From Mesosutterella porci (GTDB lineage: Bacteria > Pseudomonadota > Gammaproteobacteria > Burkholderiales > Burkholderiaceae_F), in assembly GCF_022134585.1 (NCBI RefSeq), contig NZ_JAKNCT010000005.1, forward strand, positions 1 to 64,000: a stretch of DNA of 64,000 nucleotides. The letters run 5' to 3'. Below the pieces are notes generated by a model. The model saw only the letters and a program-made list of their open reading frames with translations, did no database searches and was not told the origin of the DNA. The position numbers and the translations under genes are program-made. Of the stretch, positions 42,934-51,178 are shown piece after piece. How positions within the stretch are numbered: the stretch's first letter is position 1; each line of letters starts with the position of its first letter.

Positions 42934-43574
42934 AGGAAGAAGACCGGAAGCGCGTGCTCGTGCGCATTGTGGACGACGACCCGGACGTGCGGGAGGCCGA
43001 GAGCTTCATGCTCGACTGCAAGGGCTGGAGGACCCGCTCCTACGACTCAGCCCGGGCTTTTCTCGTGGGCGACGCGGCAAGCATCCCGGGCTGCCTCGTG
43101 CTCGACATCCGGATGCCCGGCATGAGCGGGATCGAGCTGCAGGCCGAAATGCGGCGCCGCGGGTACACGCTCCCCATCATCTTCCTCACCGGACACGCAG
43201 ACGTCGACTCCGCGGTGAAGACCCTGCGGCGGGGTGCGGCCGACTTCCTGCAGAAGCCGGTCGAGAACGCAAGGCTCCTTGAATCGATCGAGCGCTGCTG
43301 CGACCTGTCGCTTGCCGCTGCGCGCGGCGAGCTTTCGGGCGGGGAGGCCTCGCGGGCGCTTTCCGAAATGAGCGCCCGGGAAAAGCAGGTGACGGGGCTC
43401 ATCGCGCAGGGCGTGAGCAACCGCGAGATCGCCTCGCGGCTGGGACTCTCGGAGCGGACCGTTCAGGGTCACCGCAACAACATCTACCGAAAGCTGCGCG
43501 TGCACAACGAGGAGGGGTTCCTCGAGTGCCTCAGGCGAGCGGCGGACTGGAAGCGGGACAACGGGCTGGACTAA
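42930..43574 (+). CDS. FixJ/TtrR-type response regulator
   Basis: A 214-residue regulator. The receiver (about 10-125) has IVDDDPD, phosphoacceptor Asp in LVLDIRMPGMSG and switch Lys in LQKPVEN. The LuxR-type helix-turn-helix (about 148-205) reads MSAREKQVTGLIAQGVSNRE and IASRLGLSERTVQGHRNNIY. The start ATG overlaps the kinase stop (ATGA). It most likely binds near the palindrome at 38810 to switch on flavoreductase D and its cytochrome. It ends in a short Trp/Lys/Asp tail and is followed eight bases later by the stop of a convergent gene. Confidence 0.9.
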   Translation: MKEEDRKRVLVRIVDDDPDVREAESFMLDCKGWRTRSYDSARAFLVGDAASIPGCLVLDIRMPGMSGIELQAEMRRRGYTLPIIFLTGHADVDSAVKTLRRGAADFLQKPVENARLLESIERCCDLSLAAARGELSGGEASRALSEMSAREKQVTGLIAQGVSNREIASRLGLSERTVQGHRNNIYRKLRVHNEEGFLECLRRAADWKRDNGLD

Positions 43575-43581
43575 CCAGTAG

Positions 43582-44355
43582 CTAGCCGATAAAGCGCTCA
43601 ATCTGGCGCGGCTCGGCCTGCGGAAGGAGCTTCACGAGCCAGGCTTCCATGCGGTTTTTAGACTCCTGCGGGCTTCGCTCCGCTCGGAGGGCCGAGGCCC
43701 CGAAAAAGCTCTCCGGGGTGGTGAGCCGCGAAAGTCCCCAGCCGTAGGGCCGGCCGTTTTTATCGTGCGCCATTTCGAAGTCCGCCGTCACGATCCAGCA
43801 GCCCTTCTGCAGCCGCGTGAGCGCCGTCTCGAAGCTCTCCGAGCGGGAGGCGGGGGTGCGGCCCCCGGCCGAGTCGATCGCCGCCTCAAGCCGCGCGAGC
43901 TTTCCGACGGCGCCTTCAGGTGCTGCGCCGCGCTGCCTTTTCGGGCGGGAGCGGCGCGAGGCATAGCCCGAGAGCGCCCGCAGCTCCTTGACCAGAAGCG
44001 AGTCCTCGCCCCGCAGCGTCTCGAGGATGCGCCGCTCCTCGGCCGAGAGCGGCCAGCGGCTTCTCCTGTAGTTGAGGAAATCCGGGAACCACCGGTCACT
44101 CACGAACCCCATGCCGCGGAAAAACTTCGCGTAGGCGCAGTTTGCGAGCGAGATGATCCGGCCCTTCCAGTCCCAGACCGGCCACTGCCAGCGCCCGTCG
44201 CCGTACTCGACGTACCAGAGGTCGGGCGGGCAGGCCTCTTCGAGCGAAAAGCCTTCGATGTCGTTTTTGAAAAAGGGAAGGAATCCGTCGCGCCGGATGA
44301 ACCCGACGATGTCCTCCGCGCTTCGCACCAGCTTCTTTCTCCCTGCCGCAGGCAT
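43582..44355 (-). CDS. AlkZ-related protein (winged-helix DNA-repair-like family)
   Basis: A 257-residue cytoplasmic protein, starting with ATG 44355 behind GGGGAGGG; a longer frame upstream lacks such a site. Family landmarks are DIVGFIRRDGFLPFFKNDIE (about 15-34), WPVWDWKGRIISLANCAYAK followed by FFRGMGFVSDRWFPDFLNYR, and ETALTRLQKGCWIVTADFEM followed by the RPYGWGLSRLTTPE block. They match proteins annotated as AlkZ-related, which share the fold of AlkZ/YcaQ DNA glycosylases but have no proven activity. It stands between the flavoreductase D module (convergent) and gltS. The basic insert with SRRSRPKRQRG (about 128-138) could bind nucleic acid. Confidence 0.75.
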   Translation of the reverse strand: MPAAGRKKLVRSAEDIVGFIRRDGFLPFFKNDIEGFSLEEACPPDLWYVEYGDGRWQWPVWDWKGRIISLANCAYAKFFRGMGFVSDRWFPDFLNYRRSRWPLSAEERRILETLRGEDSLLVKELRALSGYASRRSRPKRQRGAAPEGAVGKLARLEAAIDSAGGRTPASRSESFETALTRLQKGCWIVTADFEMAHDKNGRPYGWGLSRLTTPESFFGASALRAERSPQESKNRMEAWLVKLLPQAEPRQIERFIG

Positions 44356-44497
44356 CGCTTCGCCCTCCCCTTCTTTTCCTTCTCTGACTGATGCAAAGCC
44401 CCCGCGGCTTGTCCGCACGGGGGCCCGTCCCTAAAGAGGTCAGTTTAATGCCGCCCCGGGAGCCGCAAGAGGCGCCAGAGGGGAGTCCCCCGGATCC

Positions 44498-45745
44498 TTA
44501 CCAAGTCGCAAGGTAGGTGATCACAAGCGCGTTGATGAAGTCGATCAGGAAGGCGCCCACGATGCTCACGATGAGCCAGGCCTTCGGGCTCTGGCCGTAC
44601 TTCTCGCCCACGGCCTGCATGTTGGCCAGGCCGTTCACCGTCGCGCCCATCGAAAAGCCGATCCCGCCTACGGTGAGCATCACCGCGTCGTAGGAGCGTC
44701 CGAAGAGCGTGAACATCACAAGCCATGCGTAGACGAGCATGAGAAGCGTCTGGCCGGCCAGGATCACGAGCATGGGGATCGCGAGGTGCACGAGCTCGTA
44801 GAGCTTGAGCGAGTTGATCGCCATCGTGACGAAAAGCACGAGGCTGATGTCGGCCACGGCGTCGAGCCCCTTGCCCTGGACGCGGTAGAGGCCCGTGTAG
44901 TCGCCGATGTTGCGCACGACCGCTGCGACGATCATCGAGCCGATGTAGGCGGGCAGCGTGACGAACTGTCCGAGGTAACCCGAGACGATGGAGCCAAGCG
45001 CCACGCACACCGCCACGACGCCGCCCGCGCGCATGAGCTGCTCGGTGAAGGTGGGCTCCTTCGCGGCCGACCCCGGTGCAAGCCCGGTTTCCATCTCCTT
45101 GGGCAGATGCAGTCTGGGCTCGGGCACGCCCACCTCCTTCGGGGTCTTCACCTTGTAGCGATGGATCGCCCACTCGCCGAAGGGGCCGCCGATCAGCAGC
45201 GCCGCCACCATGCCGAAGGTGGCCGAGGTGATCCCGACCGCGGTGCCGCCGGTGACGCCGTAGGTCTGCTCAAAAAACGGACCGAAGGCGGCCGCGGTGC
45301 CCAGTCCACCCATCATGGAGACCGAGCCGGAGAGAATGCCGTAGTGGGGATCGAGCCCCATCACCGAGGCGAGCCCCATGCCGAGGAAGTTCTGCAGCAC
45401 GCAGAGCACCGACACCGCCACGAGGAAACCGACGAGCATCCGCCCGCCCTGCGTGATGAGCTTCACGCTCGCCATCAGGCCCACGGTCGTGTAGAAGGCG
45501 AGCATGAGCAGCGTCTGCAGAGACGAGTCGAAGCGCACCTTGAGGACCCCGCAGCCTTCGAGCACCGAGAGGATGAGCGCGAAGGTCATGCCGCCCACCA
45601 CGGGACTCGGGATCGAGTACTTCTCGAGAATCGGAATCTTTTTCTTGGCCCAGACGCCGAAATAGTAGGTGATGACGGCGAGCGCCACGGCCTGGATGGC
45701 GCTCACATTGATGAGAAGGGTTCCTGCCTTGACTGTGTAATCCAT
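44498..45745 (-). CDS. gltS: Sodium/glutamate symporter
   Basis: A 415-residue GltS-type carrier with two inverted repeats of five helices. Typical segments are the reentrant pore loops LSGSVSMMGGLGTAAAFGPF (about 138-157) and MLTVGGIGFSMGATVNGLAN (about 355-374), with Gly-rich sequence essential for Na+/glutamate binding. The central cytoplasmic loop (PKEVGVPEPRLHLPKEMETG) is between the halves. It imports glutamate with Na+ in the inner membrane. The gene is monocistronic. A pair of GTGTTATC / GATAACAC inverted half-sites lies upstream (45755-45828). Confidence 0.92.
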   Translation of the reverse strand: MDYTVKAGTLLINVSAIQAVALAVITYYFGVWAKKKIPILEKYSIPSPVVGGMTFALILSVLEGCGVLKVRFDSSLQTLLMLAFYTTVGLMASVKLITQGGRMLVGFLVAVSVLCVLQNFLGMGLASVMGLDPHYGILSGSVSMMGGLGTAAAFGPFFEQTYGVTGGTAVGITSATFGMVAALLIGGPFGEWAIHRYKVKTPKEVGVPEPRLHLPKEMETGLAPGSAAKEPTFTEQLMRAGGVVAVCVALGSIVSGYLGQFVTLPAYIGSMIVAAVVRNIGDYTGLYRVQGKGLDAVADISLVLFVTMAINSLKLYELVHLAIPMLVILAGQTLLMLVYAWLVMFTLFGRSYDAVMLTVGGIGFSMGATVNGLANMQAVGEKYGQSPKAWLIVSIVGAFLIDFINALVITYLATW

Positions 45746-45754
45746 TTTGACTTC

Positions 45755-45828
45755 GTGTTATCTGTGGTACCTGCGGCGCCGCGGCGGCGCGCGTGACACG
45801 TAAGATTACTCGTTTTTGCGGATAACAC
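45755..45828. promoter_or_regulatory. Widely spaced inverted repeat upstream of gltS
   Basis: GTGTTATC (45755-45762) and GATAACAC (45821-45828) are exact inverted copies with 58 bases between. The spacing, about five to six helical turns, would suit a repressor that loops DNA over the promoter. This is a suggestion from pattern only. Confidence 0.4.
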
Positions 45829-45956
45829 AAACAGTAATTTACCTGTAAATAGGACGCAGGAAGGCCCGTCCGGTCCCCTCGGGGAGCCGATTTCTCTGCA
45901 CTTTCAAGGCACTAAGCCGCACCCGGCCCCGGGGAGCGCGCTGCAGGGAGGCGCCT

Positions 45957-46133
45957 TCAGCGTTTTTCCGGACCCCGGCTGCGCGGGGCCTTCCCGCAGC
46001 CGCAGCAGGAACCGCCCCCGCAGTCGCATCCGCATCCGCAGCCGCAGCCCCTGCGCTTTCTTCTGCGGAAGATGGAAACAAGGGCGGCCGCTACCGCAGC
46101 CGCAAGCAGCGCACCAATGATGTAGTCAGCCAT
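45957..46133 (-). CDS. FeoB-associated Cys-rich membrane protein (58 aa)
   Basis: A very small gene lying 18 bases after feoAB on the same strand. It starts with ATG 46133 behind GGGAGG and stops at 45957. The 58-residue product has an N-terminal membrane helix (MADYIIGALLAAAVAAALVS), a basic stretch (IFRRRKRRG) and then a dense cysteine block of alternating Cys-Gly (CGCGCGCDCGGGSCCGCG, nine cysteines), ending in a basic tail. This is the layout of the small FeoB-associated Cys-rich membrane proteins found next to FeoB in many anaerobes, proposed to help iron transfer. The cysteines may bind Fe2+. The stretch from 45840 to 45956 downstream has no further gene. Confidence 0.85.
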   Translation of the reverse strand: MADYIIGALLAAAVAAALVSIFRRRKRRGCGCGCGCDCGGGSCCGCGKAPRSRGPEKR

Positions 46134-46151
46134 ACAGAAATCCTCCCTGCC

Positions 46152-48515
46152 TCAGCCAAGGCCCGCGAGCCGCCCGACCCCGTAGACCAGGAACGCCGCG
46201 GCCCAGGCGAACGCGCACTGGAAAAAGACGAGCTCGAGCGCGCTCTTTCCGCCCAGCTCGCGCTTCACCGACGCGATCGCCGCGATGCAGGGCGTGTAGA
46301 GCAAACAGAAGATAAGAAGCGAAAACGCCGCCAGCGGCGTGAGCGAGGCGCGAAGCGAAGGCACGCTGCCGTAGAGCACCGACAGGGTCGACACTACGCT
46401 TTCCTTGGCGAGGAACCCCGAAATGAGAGAGGTGGAGACGCGCCAGTCGCCAAACCCGAGCGGCGCGAAGATCGGGGCGATCGCGCCCGCCGCCGAGGCG
46501 AGGATGCTGTCCTCGGAGTTCTGCACCATGTTGAGCGTGAAGTCAAAGCTCTGCAGGAACCAGACCACGATGGTGCCCACGAAAATCACCGTGAAGGCCC
46601 TCTGCAGGAAGTCCTTCGCCTTGTCCCACATGAGCCGCAGCGTGTTCTGCAGGCCCGGGAGCCGGTAATTCGGCAGCTCCATCACGAAGGGCACCGCCTC
46701 GCCCTCGGCCCTGAAGCGCTTCGAGACGAGCGCGACGAGGATCCCGGAGAAAATCCCGATCAGGTAGAGCGAGACCATGACGAGCCCCCCGTGCCTCGGG
46801 AAGAACGCCGCGGTGAAGAAGGCGTAGATCGGCATCTTGGCCGAACAGCTCATGAAGGGCGTGAGCAGGATCGTGAAGCGCCGGTCGCGCTCGGAGGGCA
46901 GCGTGCGGGTCGACATCACCGCGGGCACCGTGCAGCCGAACCCGATCAGCAGCGGCACGACGCTCCGGCCCGAGAGTCCGATCTTTCGCAGCAGCTTGTC
47001 CATCACGAAGGCGACGCGCGCCATGTAGCCGCTGTCCTCGAGCATGGACAGGAAGAAAAAGAGCACGACGATGATCGGGATGAAGCTCACGACGCTGCCC
47101 ACGCCGTTCATGACCGCGTCGACGAGAAGCGACTTCATCGCCTCGTTCACGCCCGAGGCCTCGAGCGCCTCGGAGGCCCGTTGCGTGAACCAGTCGATCC
47201 CCTCGGCGAGCTCGTCCTGCAGGAACGCTCCGATCACGCTGAAGGTGAGCCAGAAGACCACCGCCATGATCGCGACGAAGGCCGGGATCGCGGTGAAGCG
47301 CCCGGTGAGAATCCGGTCGATCTTCTGGCTCCTTTCGTGCTCACGGCTGTGCCGGGGCTTCACCACCGTGCGGGCGCAGAGCCTGCGGATGAAAAGAAAG
47401 CGCATGTCAGCCATCGCAGCCGCGCGGTCCAGTCCCCGCTCGGACTCCATCTGCTGCACGATGTGCCCGATCATGTCCTTTTCGTTCTGCTCGAGCTTTA
47501 AGTCCCGCTCGACGATCGGGTCGCCTTCTATCAGCTTGCCCGCGGCAAAGCGCACCGGGATGCCCGCGGCCCTCGCGTGGTCCTCGACCAGGTGCATGAT
47601 GCCGTGGATGCAGCGGTGCACGGCCCCGCCATGGTCGTCGCGGCCGCAGAAGTCCGTGCGACCCGGCAGCTCGTGGTAGCGCGCGATGTGCACCGCATGC
47701 CTCACGAGCTCGTCGATGCCCTGGCCCTTCTTCGCAGAGATCGGCACCACGGGGATCTGCAGGATCGACTCCATCTCGTTGATGTGGATCGTGCCGCCGT
47801 TGCCCTCCATCTCGTCCATCATGTTGAGGGCGAGCACCACGGGGACCCCGAGCTCCATGAGCTGCATGGTGAGGTAGAGGTTGCGCTCGATGTTGGTCGC
47901 ATCGACGATGTTGATGATCGCCGAGGGCTTCTCGCGCAGGATGAACTCCCGGGAGATGATCTCCTCGCTCGTGTAGGGCGAGAGCGAATAAATCCCCGGC
48001 AGGTCCGTCACCTCGAACTCGGGGTGTCCCTTGATGAAGCCGCTCTTGCGGTCGACCGTGACGCCGGGGAAGTTGCCGACGTGCTGGTTCGAGCCCGTGA
48101 GCTGGTTAAAGAGCGTGGTCTTGCCGCAGTTCTGGTTGCCGACCAGTGCGAAGGTGAGCTTTCCCTCGAGGGGGCTCGCGTGCTCCTCTTCGTAGTTTTC
48201 CTGGAAGCTGTGCTCCTCGCCGAGCGCCGGGTGGGGCACAAGGCTCAGGTCCTCGTCGTCGGCGTCCTCCTGCGCGGCCCGCGGCTCGTTCCGGACTCCC
48301 TCGATGCCGATCTTCTCGGCGTCGGCCACCCGCAGCGTAAGCGAGTAGCCCTGAACAAGCAGCTCCATCGGGTCGCCCATCGGGGCGTATTTGACCAGAA
48401 CCACCTCGACGCCCGGGATGAGGCCCATGTCGAGGAAGTGCTGCCGCAGCGCTCCCTCGCCCCCCACCGTCGTCACAGTCGCGGCCTTGCCGACAGGCAG
48501 TTCGCGTAAATTCAT
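46152..48515 (-). CDS. feoB: Fused FeoA-FeoB ferrous iron transporter
   Basis: A 787-residue protein joining FeoA and FeoB. Residues 1-75 are the SH3-like FeoA domain (MNLRELPVGKAATVTTVGGE...LRVADAEKIGIEG). An acidic linker (76-118, with QEDADDEDLS) follows. The FeoB G domain has G1 GNQNCGKTT (126-134), G3 DLPG and G4 NMMDE. A helical spacer and the membrane domain with two Gate motifs follow: PLLIGFGCTVPAVMSTRTL and the later LLYTPCIAAIASVKRELGG, both holding the conserved Cys. It imports Fe2+ under anaerobic conditions. GGAAAGGAGATC precedes the ATG. No clear Fur box is seen in the 147-base upstream gap, which holds a hairpin (CCCTCCGCC...GGCGGAGGG, about 48591-48612). Confidence 0.95.
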   Translation of the reverse strand: MNLRELPVGKAATVTTVGGEGALRQHFLDMGLIPGVEVVLVKYAPMGDPMELLVQGYSLTLRVADAEKIGIEGVRNEPRAAQEDADDEDLSLVPHPALGEEHSFQENYEEEHASPLEGKLTFALVGNQNCGKTTLFNQLTGSNQHVGNFPGVTVDRKSGFIKGHPEFEVTDLPGIYSLSPYTSEEIISREFILREKPSAIINIVDATNIERNLYLTMQLMELGVPVVLALNMMDEMEGNGGTIHINEMESILQIPVVPISAKKGQGIDELVRHAVHIARYHELPGRTDFCGRDDHGGAVHRCIHGIMHLVEDHARAAGIPVRFAAGKLIEGDPIVERDLKLEQNEKDMIGHIVQQMESERGLDRAAAMADMRFLFIRRLCARTVVKPRHSREHERSQKIDRILTGRFTAIPAFVAIMAVVFWLTFSVIGAFLQDELAEGIDWFTQRASEALEASGVNEAMKSLLVDAVMNGVGSVVSFIPIIVVLFFFLSMLEDSGYMARVAFVMDKLLRKIGLSGRSVVPLLIGFGCTVPAVMSTRTLPSERDRRFTILLTPFMSCSAKMPIYAFFTAAFFPRHGGLVMVSLYLIGIFSGILVALVSKRFRAEGEAVPFVMELPNYRLPGLQNTLRLMWDKAKDFLQRAFTVIFVGTIVVWFLQSFDFTLNMVQNSEDSILASAAGAIAPIFAPLGFGDWRVSTSLISGFLAKESVVSTLSVLYGSVPSLRASLTPLAAFSLLIFCLLYTPCIAAIASVKRELGGKSALELVFFQCAFAWAAAFLVYGVGRLAGLG

Positions 48516-48662
48516 CGGCAGATCTCCTTTCCGCCCCCGGGCCTGAGGCTTTGATTTGTTTTTTATCAGCCCGAAAACTGCAGCTTCCCTCCGCCTGCCG
48601 CGGCGGAGGGCCGCATTGTAGTTCCTGAGTCCGCGCCCGCGCGCGGCCTCGCAAGGACTCCT

Positions 48663-48998
48663 TCAGCCCAAGTGCCGCAGCACGAAGGCCGTCATGACTC
48701 GCGGCCCCATCGGCAGCAGCGTGTCGTCAAAGTGCATGTTCCTGTCGTGCAGCCCCGAGACGGCGCCCACGCCGATGCCGAGGTAGCCCGTCCGGATCGA
48801 GGGCAGCAGCACGGGCCCGGGCTCGCAGCCCCGGATCACGGCGAGCACCCCATTCGTGTCCCCGATCCTCGAGGCCTCGACCCCCAGGGCGCGCAGCTTC
48901 GAGAGCACGAAATCGGCCGTCCGCGCGACGTCAAAGCCAGGCTCGGCCATCGGGTGCAGCTCCCGGCGAAGTTCGGTCGAATTGTAAATCTCAGGCAT
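48663..48998 (-). pseudogene. M20-family amidohydrolase/peptidase with a large internal deletion
   Basis: An intact frame of 111 residues begins like M20 amidohydrolases: ELRRELHPMAEPGFDVARTA (about 9-28), then LSKLRALGVEASRIGDTNGV and the strand VLAVIRGCEPGPVLLPSIRT. After about residue 70 it jumps straight to the extreme C-terminal motif of the family (DRNMHFDDTLLPMGPRVMTA, compare HxxxFDFNDxxLPxG). About 280 residues, including the metal ligands and the dimer domain, are missing. The join stays in frame, so a stub could still be made, but it cannot be an enzyme. It follows the phosphoesterase gene on the same strand. Confidence 0.65.
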
Positions 48999-49051
48999 GA
49001 AGCGCCTCCATTTTTGCCCGCATCTCCCTTAAAGCCGCTGCGCCGCCTTCT

Positions 49052-50290
49052 TCAGGCTTTCCGCAGCACGCTGCGGTCGATCTGCCTCCCGTCGGGCAGC
49101 CGGGAAGAAAGCTCGAGCGAAGAAGCATCCGCCCGGAGCACCAGATAATTGTCCGTCTCGGGCTGGGGCGCCACGAATTCGTCAAACGGGCTGTCGATCC
49201 AGAAGTCGTTGTACCGGATGTTGCCCGCCACGCCGCTCACGACGTAAAGGGGGCCGGAAGCGTCGCGCCGGAAAGCGCGGATGCGGCCGCGGCGGCGGTA
49301 GGTGTGCAGGTGCGCCGTAACGACGAGGTCCACTCCCGCCTCGTCGAAAAGCGGCATCAGCTCGCGCCCGGCCTCGGAAAAGGGGCCTCGCGGCTTCCTG
49401 CCCCGGATGTTGTTTGCAACCGCGCTCCGGTGCATGAGCACGACCTTCCAGGGCTGGGCCGTCTTCGAGGCCTCCCGGAACCAGCGCTTCATTTCGGGCA
49501 GCAGCCCGGGCCTGAAGCTGTCGGACTCGGGCCACTCGGTGTTCACGACCAGAAAGCGCACGGGACCCGAGTCGAAGGCATAGTACCAACGATCCCAGAG
49601 GGCACTGCCGTTGCCGGGCGGAGCGAAGGCGGCGAGGAAGTTCTCCGGCATCCCGATCCGGGCGTTCTGATCGTAGGTATCGTGGTTACCCATCACGGGA
49701 GCGACGGGCACCCGATCGATGCCGCCCTTGACGGCCGCGAACCAGTCGTACCAGTGCTCAAGCCATGCGCCGCAGTCGACAAGGTCTCCCATGTGAGCCG
49801 TGAAGTCGGCCTGCGGCTCTCGCTCAAGGGCGCCTCGGTAGAGCTTTCTCCAGGTCTCATAGTGGTCGGTTGACTGCGAGTCCGGAAAAAGAAGCGCCGT
49901 GGTGGACCCGCGCTCCGCCGTGCGAAAGGGCGTCCAGTCCCCGAGGACCCCGGGGATGCGGTAGGCGTAGGAGCCCCCGGGCAGCAGGCCCTCGAGCCTC
50001 ACTTCGTTCAGATGAAAAAGCGTTTCGCCCGAGTGGTGCTCGGTCCGCACGGGCTCGAAGGAGCACACCGCGCCGTCCGGCCCCCGCAGTTCCAGCCCCG
50101 CGGTTTTTCTTCCCTCCCACATCACCGTGCGGGAAGCCGAATTGTCAGCCCCGACCACGAGCCTCACGCGGGGACCGCCCTGGGCGGCCTGCCCTTCTTC
50201 TTTCCGGACCATATAGACGGCGGCACCGGCTGCCGCGGCCGCGGCGGCCGTACCGGCCCCGGCAAGCAGGATGCGGCGGGACAGTGCCAT
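49052..50290 (-). CDS. Exported calcineurin-like (purple acid phosphatase-type) metallophosphoesterase
   Basis: A 412-residue exported phosphoesterase. The N-terminus (MALSRRILLAGAGTAAAAAA) is Tat-like with a long Ala run, followed by a fibronectin-like beta domain (about 40-125) as in purple acid phosphatases. The metallophosphoesterase core has metal-ligand motifs PDSQ (136-139), GDLVD (168-172), GNHD (201-204), VLMHRS (about 291-296) and AHLHTYRR (about 331-338). Conserved His/Asp residues for two metals are present. The substrate could be phosphate mono- or diesters in the periplasm. AAGGAGGAA precedes the ATG. It is preceded by a terminator of the marC gene and followed by the deleted M20 gene. 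Confidence 0.87.
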   Translation of the reverse strand: MALSRRILLAGAGTAAAAAAAGAAVYMVRKEEGQAAQGGPRVRLVVGADNSASRTVMWEGRKTAGLELRGPDGAVCSFEPVRTEHHSGETLFHLNEVRLEGLLPGGSYAYRIPGVLGDWTPFRTAERGSTTALLFPDSQSTDHYETWRKLYRGALEREPQADFTAHMGDLVDCGAWLEHWYDWFAAVKGGIDRVPVAPVMGNHDTYDQNARIGMPENFLAAFAPPGNGSALWDRWYYAFDSGPVRFLVVNTEWPESDSFRPGLLPEMKRWFREASKTAQPWKVVLMHRSAVANNIRGRKPRGPFSEAGRELMPLFDEAGVDLVVTAHLHTYRRRGRIRAFRRDASGPLYVVSGVAGNIRYNDFWIDSPFDEFVAPQPETDNYLVLRADASSLELSSRLPDGRQIDRSVLRKA

Positions 50291-50331
50291 GCGCGTTCCT
50301 CCTTATCTTTTTTCTCTTTGGAAACCGTGAG

Positions 50332-50358
50332 AAAAAAAGGGCGCCCGAGCGCCCTTTT
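50332..50358. terminator. Bidirectional-looking terminator after marC
   Basis: GGGCGC-CCGA-GCGCCC with A7 on one side and TTTTCTT on the other. On the minus strand it ends marC transcription (T7). Confidence 0.85.
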
Positions 50359-50426
50359 CTTCCCGTTGTCTTTATTTTAAGTTAAGTCGCGGACCGCCCC
50401 GGCCCGGGGCGCCCCGCGCAAAAAAA

Positions 50427-51074
50427 TCAGGAGCCCGCCATGAAGGTGCGGATTCCGGAGCCCACGAACTGCACGCCGATGCACACCAGCAGGAACCCCA
50501 TGATCTTCGAGAGCACCTGCGTGCCCGAGGGACCCAGCGCCCGGGCGCAGAAGTCCGAGGAGCGCATCACGATCCAGACAATGAGCGAGGTCACGGCGAT
50601 CGCGGCGGTGATCACTGCGAAGGCCGCGGCCTTGCCCGGCCAGTCGTCGACTTCGGCAATCTGCGTGGAAAAGCCGATCACCACAGCGATCGTACCCGGG
50701 CCCGAGATCCCCGGCATCGCGAGCGGGAAGAAAGAGTAGTCATCCTTCGTGCGGCTCACCGGAGGCGCCTTGTTGGGGGAGGCGCCGCCAAAGAGCATCT
50801 GCTGGCCGATGAGGGCGACCACGATGCCGCCCGCGATGCGCATCGCGCCGTAGGAAATACCGAAGACAGTAAGAAGGAGGTTGCCGGCGATCAGGCTCAC
50901 CACCATGATGAGGAAGGCGTAGATCGCGGCCCACTTCGCCTGCTCGACGCGGCGCTGCGCGGGCATCCCCTCGGTGAGGCTGATGAAAAGAGGAATCTTG
51001 GAGACGGGGTTCGTGATCACGATGAGCGAGATCAGCGCCCCGAAGAAAAACTGAAAATGCAGTGCCTGCGGCAT
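50427..51074 (-). CDS. MarC-family membrane protein
   Basis: A 215-residue integral membrane protein with six hydrophobic segments. MarC/YchE landmarks are FFGALISLIVITNPVSKIPLF (about 9-29), YGAMRIAGGIVVALIGQQML (about 75-94) and FFPLAMPGISGPGTIAVVIG (about 115-134). The family has no established transport substrate; the old link to multiple antibiotic resistance was not upheld. The gene stands alone, with a terminator downstream. Confidence 0.85.
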   Translation of the reverse strand: MPQALHFQFFFGALISLIVITNPVSKIPLFISLTEGMPAQRRVEQAKWAAIYAFLIMVVSLIAGNLLLTVFGISYGAMRIAGGIVVALIGQQMLFGGASPNKAPPVSRTKDDYSFFPLAMPGISGPGTIAVVIGFSTQIAEVDDWPGKAAAFAVITAAIAVTSLIVWIVMRSSDFCARALGPSGTQVLSKIMGFLLVCIGVQFVGSGIRTFMAGS

Positions 51075-51178
51075 GACTCTTGCCTCTGCGGTTTGCGAAG
51101 GCTCAAATCATCCTCTTTTTACATAACAAAATCAAACAGTGAAATATTGTTTTTAATACCAATTATTTTTGTTTTATG

